The notes beneath the pieces were generated by a model. The model did not search any database and was not told the origin of the DNA. It saw nothing but the letters and a program-made list of their open reading frames with translations. A stretch of 47,321 nt of DNA from Campylobacteraceae bacterium (GTDB taxonomy: Bacteria; Campylobacterota; Campylobacteria; Campylobacterales; Sulfurovaceae), in the NCBI GenBank assembly GCA_027014605.1, contig JALWDJ010000020.1:1-47321 (forward strand), written 5' to 3'. Position 1 is the stretch's first letter, and each line of letters begins with the position of its first letter. Positions 8,133 through 15,868 of the stretch are shown piece by piece. The position numbers and the translations under genes were made by a program.

Positions 8133-9244
8133 AACTTATCCTTTATAATATTTGGAAATCCTTTTATAAAAACTTTTTGATACTTTTCAATAATTAAATC
8201 TATATTATATTTATCTTTTGTATCTTCTATTATCTTCTCTCTATTAAAATTTTTAATATCTATATTCTCTATGGCAGTAGCAAACGCCTCTATATCTCCT
8301 TGTGCTACTAAAATTCCATTTCTTTTATCTTTTATAATTTCACTAATACCTCCTATTGAGTTAAAAGATACAACTGGTAAACCAAATAGATTAGCCTCCA
8401 AGAGTACATTTGGAAACCCCTCATACTCTGAAGTTAATAGAAATATATCAGCCTCTTTTAGATAACTATATGGATTTTTTTTATCTCCTAAAAAAGCTAC
8501 TCTATTACTAATATCAAGATTAGAGGCTAAACTCTCTAACTCCTCTCTCTTTGCTCCATCTCCAATAATTGTTAAACTATATCTATCATCTAATTTAAAG
8601 AGAGCTTTTAGTAATAAATCTTGTCTCTTCTCATATCTAAGTTGCCCTATATGGATTAATCTAATGGAGTTATGAAATGGATACTCTATCTTCTTTTTTG
8701 ATAATCTCTCTAAACTATCTATATCTATTGGATTATTTATAACTACACTCTTATCTTTTGGAAAACTGTAGTTCTCTATTAAATCTCTCTGCATATATAG
8801 AGATTGACAAATTACTCTACTATAGTTCTTATATACTCTCTTATATAACCACTCATATAATCTAGGGGATTTCTCTCTACCATTATTAACACTTAAAATA
8901 CTTGCCTGTCTTGCAATAAAAGTGGTATTTGGTAGAAAAAGTTTAACTACAGGTATAAAGATAGATAGGTATAGATTTAAATTTCCAATTCCACTAAATA
9001 TAATATCTGGTTTTAATATATAGATTTTTTTTAAAAGTAGAGGTAATCCTCTTAGTGTTGATTTACTATTTAAAATATATATCTCTATATCATCTCTTAG
9101 ATTATCTATTAGCAAACCACCACTATTAAATAGTAGTAGAGAGATATTGAATATATCTCTATCTAAATGGTTTATAATATTTACTAAGACTCTCTCTGCT
9201 CCACCCCCATCTAATTTTGGCATAATAAATAGTATATTTTTCAT
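8129..9244 (-). CDS. GT4-family glycosyltransferase
   Basis: This 371-residue GT-B enzyme starts with LFIMPKLDGGGAERVLVNII, the acceptor-side pattern of GT4 enzymes. It ends with the EX7E motif in EYEGFPNVLLEANLFGLPVV and IGQLRYEKRQDLLL in the donor domain. It probably extends a lipid-linked glycan on the inner face of the membrane. It overlaps the ATP-grasp gene upstream and the second transferase downstream by 4 bases each, so the three enzymes are translated together and likely serve one pathway. PglH/PglJ-type and capsular enzymes are alternatives. Confidence 0.9.
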   Translation of the reverse strand: MKNILFIMPKLDGGGAERVLVNIINHLDRDIFNISLLLFNSGGLLIDNLRDDIEIYILNSKSTLRGLPLLLKKIYILKPDIIFSGIGNLNLYLSIFIPVVKLFLPNTTFIARQASILSVNNGREKSPRLYEWLYKRVYKNYSRVICQSLYMQRDLIENYSFPKDKSVVINNPIDIDSLERLSKKKIEYPFHNSIRLIHIGQLRYEKRQDLLLKALFKLDDRYSLTIIGDGAKREELESLASNLDISNRVAFLGDKKNPYSYLKEADIFLLTSEYEGFPNVLLEANLFGLPVVSFNSIGGISEIIKDKRNGILVAQGDIEAFATAIENIDIKNFNREKIIEDTKDKYNIDLIIEKYQKVFIKGFPNIIKDKL

Positions 9245-10281
9245 CTTTTTATTGAGTCTATTAAATCTTCTATAATAAAATACTCAACCCTCAATGGTGT
9301 CTCTATCCACTCTATATCTCTAGTCCAATAACCTAAAGCGTGAGGAAAACCTCTAGGAGATGCTGCATAACTTATCTCTACAATCTTATAACCATCTATA
9401 TCTCTTACAAAATCAAATGCTACAGATTGAGCTTGAAGTCTCTCTTTAACCTCAAATGCCATTTTTATACACTCTTTTCCCTCTTCTCCTATATCCCAAC
9501 TCATCTTTCCACTACCAGAGGCTCTAAAGTCACCCTCTCTTACCATTCGTTTTTTAGTTACTGCTCTATTGCCAATTACAAAGACTCTAATATCATGGTC
9601 ACAATTAGCAATAAAGTCTTGTGCATATAGATAATTTTTCTCTATAGGAAGCATATTATATATCTTATGTGGAAATAGATAACGATAGACACCTCTACTA
9701 ATATTAAATAGACTCTTAATTGATTTATCTCTTTTAAAGTGCCAAATCTTCTCTTCTAAAATAGCATCTCTTCTATTGGCACTAAACCCTCTTCCAAAAG
9801 CTCTATCGATATATCTTTTTGCCTCTTTTTTAGATTTGATAAGAACTACATTTAATGCTCCTGCCCCATTTCTAAGTTTAAATACTTTTGGAAAAGTTGT
9901 ATCTTCTATCCACTCTAAAGCACTCTTTTTATCATAAAAGGCATAACTCTTAACTATTGGAGCATCTATAGCTTCAAGTAGATATTTCTCTCCTAATTTA
10001 TCATCAAAATACCATGCTGTTTTTGCATTTGGATATACAGGAAAACCTATAATATCTAAAGAGAGGATTAATTGTCTTGCAAAAAGTTGTGCTTTATAAT
10101 CAATATGTTGCCAGTGCCACATTAGTGCATTACAATCTCTTAACTGCTCTATAATGTTACTATCATAGCAATTCACTAATCTATAGTTAATCTTATTATT
10201 ATTGCAATACTCAATCCACTTATCAGAGTATGAATCATCTCCTTTTTTATGATGAATTGCTATGGTTAAATTATTTTTCAT
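9241..10281 (-). CDS. ATP-grasp enzyme of a glycan locus (RimK-like)
   Basis: This 346-residue protein has an N-terminal pre-ATP domain with MWHWQHIDYKAQ (54-65) and an ATP-grasp domain. FPKVFKLRNGAGALNVVLI is the nucleotide-clamp strand region, YAQDFIANCDHDIRVFVIG the central strand, and SVAFDFVRDIDGYKIVEIS the Asp/Glu-rich metal site. Such enzymes activate a carboxylate with ATP and join it to an amine. In a glycosyltransferase operon this suggests amide ligation of an amino acid to a sugar or lipid intermediate, but the substrate is unknown. It is the first gene of the three-gene operon, transcribed from the AT-rich gap that also drives the ThiF gene. Confidence 0.82.
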   Translation of the reverse strand: MKNNLTIAIHHKKGDDSYSDKWIEYCNNNKINYRLVNCYDSNIIEQLRDCNALMWHWQHIDYKAQLFARQLILSLDIIGFPVYPNAKTAWYFDDKLGEKYLLEAIDAPIVKSYAFYDKKSALEWIEDTTFPKVFKLRNGAGALNVVLIKSKKEAKRYIDRAFGRGFSANRRDAILEEKIWHFKRDKSIKSLFNISRGVYRYLFPHKIYNMLPIEKNYLYAQDFIANCDHDIRVFVIGNRAVTKKRMVREGDFRASGSGKMSWDIGEEGKECIKMAFEVKERLQAQSVAFDFVRDIDGYKIVEISYAASPRGFPHALGYWTRDIEWIETPLRVEYFIIEDLIDSIKR

Positions 10282-10561
10282 TCAAAACCTTTAAATAAAT
10301 TTTAAATATGTATTATAAATTTTATATATAAATTATATTTCAAATTACTTTATATTTAGATATAAATATATATCTACTCACTATTCTATTAAAATATTAG
10401 TGATTTTTCTATTAATTTATGTTTATTTTTGGTAAAATATAATTTTATATATTATACTTTTATTCCTAAGTTTTTATAACTATAAATTTTTATAAAAATA
10501 GTAAAGCCTTAAAAAAAAATTAAGTATAATATATCACTTAAATATAATATAAGGATATAGT
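10282..10561. other. AT-rich divergent promoter region
   Basis: These 280 bases separate the glycan operon (-) from the ThiF-like gene (+). They are very AT-rich and hold no supported ORF. TCACTA (10378-10383) and TAGTGA (10398-10403) form a weak inverted repeat followed by TTTTT, in the middle of the gap. Confidence 0.6.
10525..10549 (+). promoter_or_regulatory. Tandem -10 elements before the ThiF-like gene
   Basis: Two TATAAT hexamers (10525-10530 and 10544-10549) precede the ThiF-like start at 10562. The first leaves about 25 bases of leader with the ribosome site AAGGATA; the second overlaps that site and is less likely to be used. No -35 box is clear. Confidence 0.45.
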
Positions 10562-11467
10562 ATGTCTATAAGTGAAGAGGAGTTTTATGAGCTATTATGG
10601 TATCGCTCATCAATGATATTTACACCTCAAGAGCGAGAGCTTATTAAAAATGCAAAAGTAGCTGTTATAGGAGTTGGAGGAACAGGTGGAATTGCATCAG
10701 AACAACTTGTAAGAGGTGGAGTATCAAATATTACTTTAGTTGATCCAGATATATTTGAACTTACAAATATCAATAGACAACACTTCTGCACTATCTCAAC
10801 TATAGGTATGAAAAAAGTAGAAGCTGGAAAAAAAAGACTTTTAGATGTAAATCCATTTTTAAATATTAAAACATTTGAAAATGGAATTAATAAAGATAAT
10901 GCAAAAGAGATAGTTAATGGAGTTGATATTATAATTGATGCAAGTGATAATAAATCAGCCCACTATCCTCTACATAGAGTTGCAAAAAAGTTGAAAGTTC
11001 CTATAATATCAAGAAATCATAGAGTGCCTAATTTTACATTTGGAGCAGAGGCAAATCTATGGGACTATAGAGAAGATAATATAAAAACTAGAGAAGAGAA
11101 TGAGAACTCTCCTACAGCCTCAATCCCTTTAGATGAGATTAGTGAAGAGGAATTTAATTATAAAGATAAGAGAGTCCATAGTGAATTTAATAGAGTATAT
11201 AGAGATATTTTTAAATCTAAATATTCAAATAAACTACTACTTAGTGAAAATACTCCTCCTAAAGATTTCTTTGAAGATTATGCTAATAGTAGAGAAAATT
11301 TAGTTCAAGGTACAAATTGGGGTCCTACTGTTACTATAACAGGAACATTTTTTGCAACCATTGCAATTAATCTTATAATAGGCTCTAAAGATATATTTTT
11401 AGGACCAATATCTATTAAATCAAATCCATCAATTCCTACTATTATTGAACAAAGTGAGATTAAATAA
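10562..11467 (+). CDS. ThiF/HesA-family E1-like adenylyltransferase
   Basis: This 301-residue enzyme belongs to the E1-like family that activates a carboxylate as an acyl-adenylate. GVGGTGG (37-43) is the nucleotide loop, DPDIFELTNINRQ (61-73) has the conserved Asp and Arg, and IDASDN the later Asp. Unlike MoeB and most ThiF proteins it has no pair of CxxC zinc motifs, and a charged insertion (about 165-235) splits the second half. No ubiquitin-like partner is adjacent. It lies 55 bases before the Wzc-like gene and diverges from the ATP-grasp/glycosyltransferase operon, so a role in glycan or glycolipid modification is a reasonable guess. Confidence 0.85.
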   Translation: MSISEEEFYELLWYRSSMIFTPQERELIKNAKVAVIGVGGTGGIASEQLVRGGVSNITLVDPDIFELTNINRQHFCTISTIGMKKVEAGKKRLLDVNPFLNIKTFENGINKDNAKEIVNGVDIIIDASDNKSAHYPLHRVAKKLKVPIISRNHRVPNFTFGAEANLWDYREDNIKTREENENSPTASIPLDEISEEEFNYKDKRVHSEFNRVYRDIFKSKYSNKLLLSENTPPKDFFEDYANSRENLVQGTNWGPTVTITGTFFATIAINLIIGSKDIFLGPISIKSNPSIPTIIEQSEIK

Positions 11468-11522
11468 GATAACTCATAGTGACTCATTAAAAAATAATTT
11501 ATAAAATATAAAAGGTAAACCC

Positions 11523-13736
11523 ATGATGCAGGAAAATAATAGTTTTTTTATAGAATTTTTCAAAAAAATTTTACCATATAAATGGTTAATTATATTTATA
11601 ACTTTTATGGGCATGTCTGCGTCTATTATAAATTTATATTTTAAACCATCCATATATGAAGCACAAGCTATTATAAAAGTCAAAACAGATAACAATAGAA
11701 GAGATATGGGTGAATTAAACCCTTTAGAGGATATATACTCATCTAATTCAGAAAATATTGACCAAGATTTAGCACTCTTACAGATATTTCATATTCATAA
11801 GAAAGCTATAGAGAAGTTAAATTTAAAAATACAATATTATAAAGAAGATAACTATAGAAAAATTGAACTACTATCTAATTTGCCAATAAAGATTTCAAAT
11901 ATAACTATTTTAGATAAAAATATTACAGGAAAATATATAAAAATAGTACCTCAAAAGAGTAACTTTTTAATTGAAATTAAAAATAAATCATATAAACATT
12001 TTTTTGACTATAATAGAGAAATAACTACTCCATGGTTCAAATTTACAGTGACTAAAGAGTCAAATAGTACTACTCCACTATATATAAAATTAAATGGTAG
12101 TAGCAGAGATATATATGAAAAGATAATAAAGAAAAATTTTAATGCTGTTCGATTAAATAAAAATGCTTCTCTAATAAAAATTACCTTTCAAAATAATTCG
12201 TCAAAGCGAGCTATCTTATATCTAAACAATCTAATGGAGACATATATAAAAGAGAGTATAATTAATAAGAGTAAACAGAATAACAAAATTTTAGATTTTA
12301 TAAATAGGCAACTTAAGAATACAGGTCAAGCACTAAAAAATTCAGAAAAAGAGTTAGAGAATTTTAGAATAAAAAATAGAGTAATAGAACCAACAAGACA
12401 GTCTCAAAGTCTATTAGATAGAATTAGCAATATAGAAGTTCAACTATCTCAAATAGATATAGAAAAAAAACTTATCAATACAATAACACATAATATTAAA
12501 AGAAAAAATAAGGATTTAAGCAGTATCACCCCAACCTTACAAGAGTTAGGAGATGAACCTACTATTAGAGTCATTCAACATCTACAAGAATTAGAGAGAA
12601 GAGTTAATGAGTTGAGTAGAGAATATACTCCTAAATATCCTGCCTTAAGAGCTATTAAAAGAGATATGAGACGAGATAGTCAAATCATTATAGAGAATAT
12701 CAAACAGTTACAAAAAAATATATCTCAAAGAGAAAAAAAACTATTAGAGTTAAGAAGTAAATATGAAAAAGAGCTAAAAGTGCTTCCAACAAAAGAGAAA
12801 AAACTTATTGATTTACAGAGAAATCATGAAGTTAATGCTAAAATGTACTCATATCTACTTGAAAAACAAGCAGAAAACAATATGAAAAAAGTAGCAACAG
12901 TATCTGATTATGAGATAATAGATAGTGCATACTCAAATGGAATCCCAATTAAGCCTAAAAGAGCTATGAATATAGCAATAACAACTATGTTTAGCCTTAT
13001 TGTAGGCATGCTTATAGCATATTGGTTAAGCTCCTTAATTGACAAATTACAAAATGCAAAAGAGATTAAAGAGCTTACAGATTTACCTCTATATGCAGAG
13101 TTACCAATACTAAAAAACTCAAAATATTTGACAAGAGACTCATCTCAACTATTAAAAAGTTTTAGAAATCTTAGAACAAAAATAAACTTTAGTCACCCAA
13201 AACATATGGGCAATGTAATATTAGTTACATCAAGCCCACAAAGAGAGGCAAAAACAAATATTGCATCTAACTTAGGCTATATATTTCAAAAAGCAGGATA
13301 TAAAACTCTAATTATGGATTTTGATATATATAATCCTAAAGTCCATAAAGCTTTTAATCTAAATTTAGGTATAGGAGTAAGTAACTATTTAGCTGGAGAG
13401 GAAAACAACATAGATATATTAATACAAAAAACAAAATATGAAAATTTAGATATATTAACAGCTGGTTCAGTGAAAGATGATGTATCAGAACTTGTACTAT
13501 CAAAAAGACTATATTTTCTAATAGAAATAGTTAAAAAGAGATATAACTACATATTTATAGATGCAATTCCATTAACTATGGAGGCAGATGTTTTATATAT
13601 TATGAAATATGCAGATGTAAATCTTATTACAGTACAAGAGGATTATACAAAAAAATCATTTATAAAAGATATTCAGACAAAAATAGGAGAGTATAAATTT
13701 AAAAATATCTCTATACTTGCAATTACAAATGGTTAA
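11523..13736 (+). CDS. Wzc-like polysaccharide co-polymerase with degenerate BY-kinase domain
   Basis: This 737-residue inner-membrane protein has the Wzz/Wzc architecture: membrane helix at about 20-40, long periplasmic coiled-coil region, second helix at about 483-503, and a cytosolic BY-kinase domain (about 515-737). Normally the kinase controls chain length and export by ATP-dependent tyrosine phosphorylation. Here the Walker A reads SSPQREAKTN (570-579), in which both P-loop glycines are replaced (by Arg and Ala). Walker A' (IMDFDIYNP) and Walker B (YIFIDAIP) remain. The protein stops at ITNG without a tyrosine cluster, and a terminator follows, so the end is natural. It may act structurally or with a separate kinase. 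Confidence 0.9.
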   Translation: MMQENNSFFIEFFKKILPYKWLIIFITFMGMSASIINLYFKPSIYEAQAIIKVKTDNNRRDMGELNPLEDIYSSNSENIDQDLALLQIFHIHKKAIEKLNLKIQYYKEDNYRKIELLSNLPIKISNITILDKNITGKYIKIVPQKSNFLIEIKNKSYKHFFDYNREITTPWFKFTVTKESNSTTPLYIKLNGSSRDIYEKIIKKNFNAVRLNKNASLIKITFQNNSSKRAILYLNNLMETYIKESIINKSKQNNKILDFINRQLKNTGQALKNSEKELENFRIKNRVIEPTRQSQSLLDRISNIEVQLSQIDIEKKLINTITHNIKRKNKDLSSITPTLQELGDEPTIRVIQHLQELERRVNELSREYTPKYPALRAIKRDMRRDSQIIIENIKQLQKNISQREKKLLELRSKYEKELKVLPTKEKKLIDLQRNHEVNAKMYSYLLEKQAENNMKKVATVSDYEIIDSAYSNGIPIKPKRAMNIAITTMFSLIVGMLIAYWLSSLIDKLQNAKEIKELTDLPLYAELPILKNSKYLTRDSSQLLKSFRNLRTKINFSHPKHMGNVILVTSSPQREAKTNIASNLGYIFQKAGYKTLIMDFDIYNPKVHKAFNLNLGIGVSNYLAGEENNIDILIQKTKYENLDILTAGSVKDDVSELVLSKRLYFLIEIVKKRYNYIFIDAIPLTMEADVLYIMKYADVNLITVQEDYTKKSFIKDIQTKIGEYKFKNISILAITNG

Positions 13737-13738
13737 AG

Positions 13739-13768
13739 TGTGAAAAATATTCACATTTTTACTTTTTA
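13739..13768 (+). terminator. Rho-independent terminator after the Wzc-like gene
   Basis: TGTGAA (13739-13744) and TTCACA (13750-13755) form a 6-base-pair stem with a 5-base loop, followed directly by TTTTTACTTTTT. It starts 2 bases after the stop codon. Confidence 0.75.
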
Positions 13769-13816
13769 TATTAAAAAACTCCATTTTAATTAAGAGTAAT
13801 TTTATCTGATTAAAAC

Positions 13817-13822
13817 TATAAT
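13817..13822 (+). promoter_or_regulatory. -10 element of the candidate small RNA
   Basis: A perfect TATAAT ends 7 bases before position 13830, the first paired base of the long closing stem. Transcription would therefore start at the foot of the RNA structure. No -35 box is evident, as is common for sigma-70 promoters in Campylobacterota. Confidence 0.6.
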
Positions 13823-13829
13823 GATATAT

Positions 13830-13950
13830 ATCTTAAGTATCTGATGGGAGAAAATCATTTCCATTCCTCCTTTTAAATTGATAAGATAACTAAGCCAATT
13901 GTTACTCCTCCCATATTTGTACAATTGTAGTTCTCATCAATACTTAAGAT
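13830..13950 (+). ncRNA. Candidate structured small RNA with two UCCUCC loops
   Basis: The region folds by hand into a closed three-way structure. ATCTTAAGTAT (13830-13840) pairs perfectly with ATACTTAAGAT (13940-13950). After a bulged C the stem goes on with TGATG/CATCA and four more pairs including two G-U. Inside are two hairpins: 13854-13882 (7 pairs with one bulge, loop 13861-13874) and 13896-13927 (7 pairs, loop 13903-13920). Each loop carries TCCTCC (13865-13870 and 13906-13911), complementary to Shine-Dalgarno sequences. The RNA has its own TATAAT, lies between a terminator and the rodA promoter, and encodes no good peptide on this strand. It resembles anti-SD regulatory RNAs in design but I do not recognise a family. 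The complementary strand folds similarly; the promoter favours this one. Confidence 0.6.
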
Positions 13951-13965
13951 TAATCACTCGTTTGA

Positions 13966-13971
13966 TATAAT
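13966..13971 (+). promoter_or_regulatory. -10 element of rodA
   Basis: TATAAT in the context TTTGATATAATTT lies 23 bases before the rodA ATG, which leaves a short leader of about 15 bases. It separates rodA transcription from the small RNA upstream. Confidence 0.5.
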
Positions 13972-13994
13972 TTAAGAAAATATAGGGCTTTAAT

Positions 13995-15131
13995 ATGCAT
14001 TGGTTTCAATTTGACAGACGAATACTACAACAATTTAATTTTATTTTAATATTACAACTTATTCCACTATTTGTATTATCATCATATTTAGTCTATGAGA
14101 TAAAACCATCTCTATTTCAAAAACAGTTAATATATTATGGATTAGCAACAGGTGTATTTTTTATTGCATTCCTAATACCTTGGCGCAAATATCAGTGGTT
14201 AATTCCAATATCATACTGGATAAATCTTCTTCTTCTTCTTAGTGTTGATATTTTTGGAAAAAAAATACTTGGAGCTAGAAGATGGATTGAGATACCAATT
14301 ATTCATATAACAATTCAACCATCTGAATTTATTAAAATTACTGTACTTCTAATGTTAGGTTATCTTATTGTTAGAAATCCACCTCCAAAATGGGGATATG
14401 ATTTAAAAATGTTTATAACACTCTCTCTATATATACTTATTCCATTTATTCTTATAGCAAAAGAGCCAGATTTAGGAACAGGATTAGTTTTATTATTAAC
14501 AGGCTTTGGAGTCCTATTTGTTATTGGTGTTAGATTACGTATATGGATAACATTATTAATTATTATAGGATTATCAGCACCTTTAATATATACACATGGA
14601 TTAAAACCATATCAAAAACAGAGAATTGCAGATTTTCTAGGTAAACCTAGTTATCATGTTCAACAATCTATTATAGCAATAGGCTCTGGTGGCATGTATG
14701 GACAAGAGAAAGAGAATGCAACACAAACTCAACTAAAATTTTTACCTGTTTCATCAACGGATTTTATATTTGCATATTTGGGTGAAAGATTTGGTTTTGT
14801 TGGCATGTTATCAACTATAGTCCTTTATGCAATGCTTATTTTACATCTTTTATATATTGCAATAAGTAATAAAAAGGACTATTTAGTAAAAGTTTTTGCA
14901 TCGGGCATGGCTTTTCTATTTTTTATCTATATGGCTGTAAATATTTCAATGACCATGGGATTAGCTCCTGTTGTAGGACTTCCACTGCCAATGTTTAGCC
15001 ATGGAGGAACATCTTTTGTAATTTTTGCAATTATTTTTGGAATTTTAGAGAATTTACTTGCTTTTCGTTTCTATTTTATGTATAATACGGACTCGAAAAT
15101 AACGATGACAGGGACAAAAATTTCCCTCTAG
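13995..15131 (+). CDS. rodA: RodA, elongation-type SEDS peptidoglycan glycosyltransferase
   Basis: RodA polymerises lipid II into glycan strands for cell elongation, with a class B PBP as partner. The 378-residue protein has about ten membrane helices. SEDS marks are GARRWIEI...TIQPSEF (about 93-114), KEPDLGTGLVLLLTGFG (about 156-172), IAIGSGGMYGQ and the final VVGLPLPMFSHGGTSF. Together with the FtsW copy at 29346 this gives the usual pair; this one is assigned to RodA because the other lies between murG and ftsI. The C-terminal tail after FRFYFMYN is polar and seems non-conserved. Confidence 0.93.
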   Translation: MHWFQFDRRILQQFNFILILQLIPLFVLSSYLVYEIKPSLFQKQLIYYGLATGVFFIAFLIPWRKYQWLIPISYWINLLLLLSVDIFGKKILGARRWIEIPIIHITIQPSEFIKITVLLMLGYLIVRNPPPKWGYDLKMFITLSLYILIPFILIAKEPDLGTGLVLLLTGFGVLFVIGVRLRIWITLLIIIGLSAPLIYTHGLKPYQKQRIADFLGKPSYHVQQSIIAIGSGGMYGQEKENATQTQLKFLPVSSTDFIFAYLGERFGFVGMLSTIVLYAMLILHLLYIAISNKKDYLVKVFASGMAFLFFIYMAVNISMTMGLAPVVGLPLPMFSHGGTSFVIFAIIFGILENLLAFRFYFMYNTDSKITMTGTKISL

Positions 15132-15136
15132 TTTTT
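15110..15136 (+). terminator. Weak hairpin with T-run at the end of rodA
   Basis: AGGGA (15110-15114) pairs with TCCCT (15123-15127) across an 8-base loop and is followed by CTAGTTTTTT. It overlaps the rodA stop codon and lies 9 bases before the tRNA. A TATAAT at 15081-15086, inside rodA, could start the tRNA transcript, which would then have to pass this hairpin. Confidence 0.35.
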
Positions 15137-15144
15137 TCATAGGT

Positions 15145-15221
15145 GGGTCTTTAGCTCAGCTGGTTAGAGCACTCGGCTCATAACCGAGTGGTCCGGGGTT
15201 CGAGTCCCCGAGGACCCACCA
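15145..15221 (+). tRNA. tRNA with anticodon CAT (Met, or Ile2)
   Basis: The 77 bases fold as a complete tRNA. The acceptor pair is GGGTCTT/AGGACCC (one G-T pair) with discriminator A and encoded CCA. The D-arm is TAGCTCAGCTGGTTAGAGC-like, the anticodon stem is CTCGG/CCGAG with loop CTCATAA (anticodon CAT at 15179-15181), and the T-arm CGGGG/CCCCG has loop TTCGAGT. The stem lacks the GGG/CCC of initiator tRNA. Elongator tRNA-Met is the default call; tRNA-Ile2 with lysidine at C34 has a very similar body and cannot be excluded. Confidence 0.93.
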
Positions 15222-15247
15222 TAAAGAACTTCTTTCTACAGATAGCT

Positions 15248-15868
15248 TTAAAATATATTAAGATTGTTTTTTTTATCTTTTCTTTTAGTTATCCAAATAT
15301 ATATAACTGTAGCTATACCAATGGCAATTAATGTTATAATTACAATTTGATGTAAATAATTATGTAACAATTCCTGATTTGTACCTATTAGATAACCTAA
15401 TAGAGTTAAAATTATTACCCAAATACCTGCACCAATAGTTGTATATAATATAAAAGGGGTTATTGGCATTTTAGAGAGTCCAGCAGGAAGGGAGATAAAC
15501 TGTCTAACTCCAGGAATTAAACGACTTGTAAGTGTAGAGAATGAGCCATGTTTATAGAAAAATCTCTCCATCTTATTTAACTTCTCTTCATTAAAAAAGA
15601 AGTATTTTCCAAATCTTAAAACAGCTCTTCTACCATATATCTTTGCTAGATAGTAGTTAAATAATGCTCCTGTTAGCGAACCTAAAACTCCAACTAAAAT
15701 AGAGAGATATAGGTTCATCTCTCCTTGTGATGCTAAATATCCAGCAGGTATCATCGCTACTTCACTTGGAAATGGGAAAAATGTACTCTCTAAAAACATC
15801 ATTATAAATATGCCAATATATCCCATATCTCCTACTAAATTGACTATAAAGTCTATTATCTCGTGCAT
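15248..15868 (-). CDS. DedA family membrane protein
   Basis: DedA proteins are inner-membrane transporters or scramblases linked to undecaprenyl phosphate and phospholipid recycling. This one has 206 residues, several hydrophobic segments, and the family marks ESTFFPFPSEVAMIPAGYLA (about 27-46) and SRLIPGVRQFISLPAGL (about 114-130), which hold the conserved Glu and Arg residues. The end is basic (TKRKDKKNN). It is the last gene of the gyrA-nadK-recN cluster and shares one base with yigZ. Confidence 0.92.
   Translation of the reverse strand: MHEIIDFIVNLVGDMGYIGIFIMMFLESTFFPFPSEVAMIPAGYLASQGEMNLYLSILVGVLGSLTGALFNYYLAKIYGRRAVLRFGKYFFFNEEKLNKMERFFYKHGSFSTLTSRLIPGVRQFISLPAGLSKMPITPFILYTTIGAGIWVIILTLLGYLIGTNQELLHNYLHQIVIITLIAIGIATVIYIWITKRKDKKNNLNIF

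Noticed and set aside
13690-13770. Frameshift that truncates the Wzc-like protein before a tyrosine tail
   Set aside because: A terminator follows the stop codon after 2 bases and leaves no space for a lost tail, so the end appears natural.
13830-13950. 6S RNA as explanation of the structured RNA
   Set aside because: 6S RNAs are usually about 180-200 bases with a large central bubble and one apical hairpin. Here the length is about 120 and two loop hairpins with UCCUCC are present. It cannot be fully excluded without a covariance search.
15145-15221. Initiator tRNA-fMet
   Set aside because: The anticodon stem is CTCGG/CCGAG without the three G-C pairs of initiators, and the first acceptor pair is a normal G-C.
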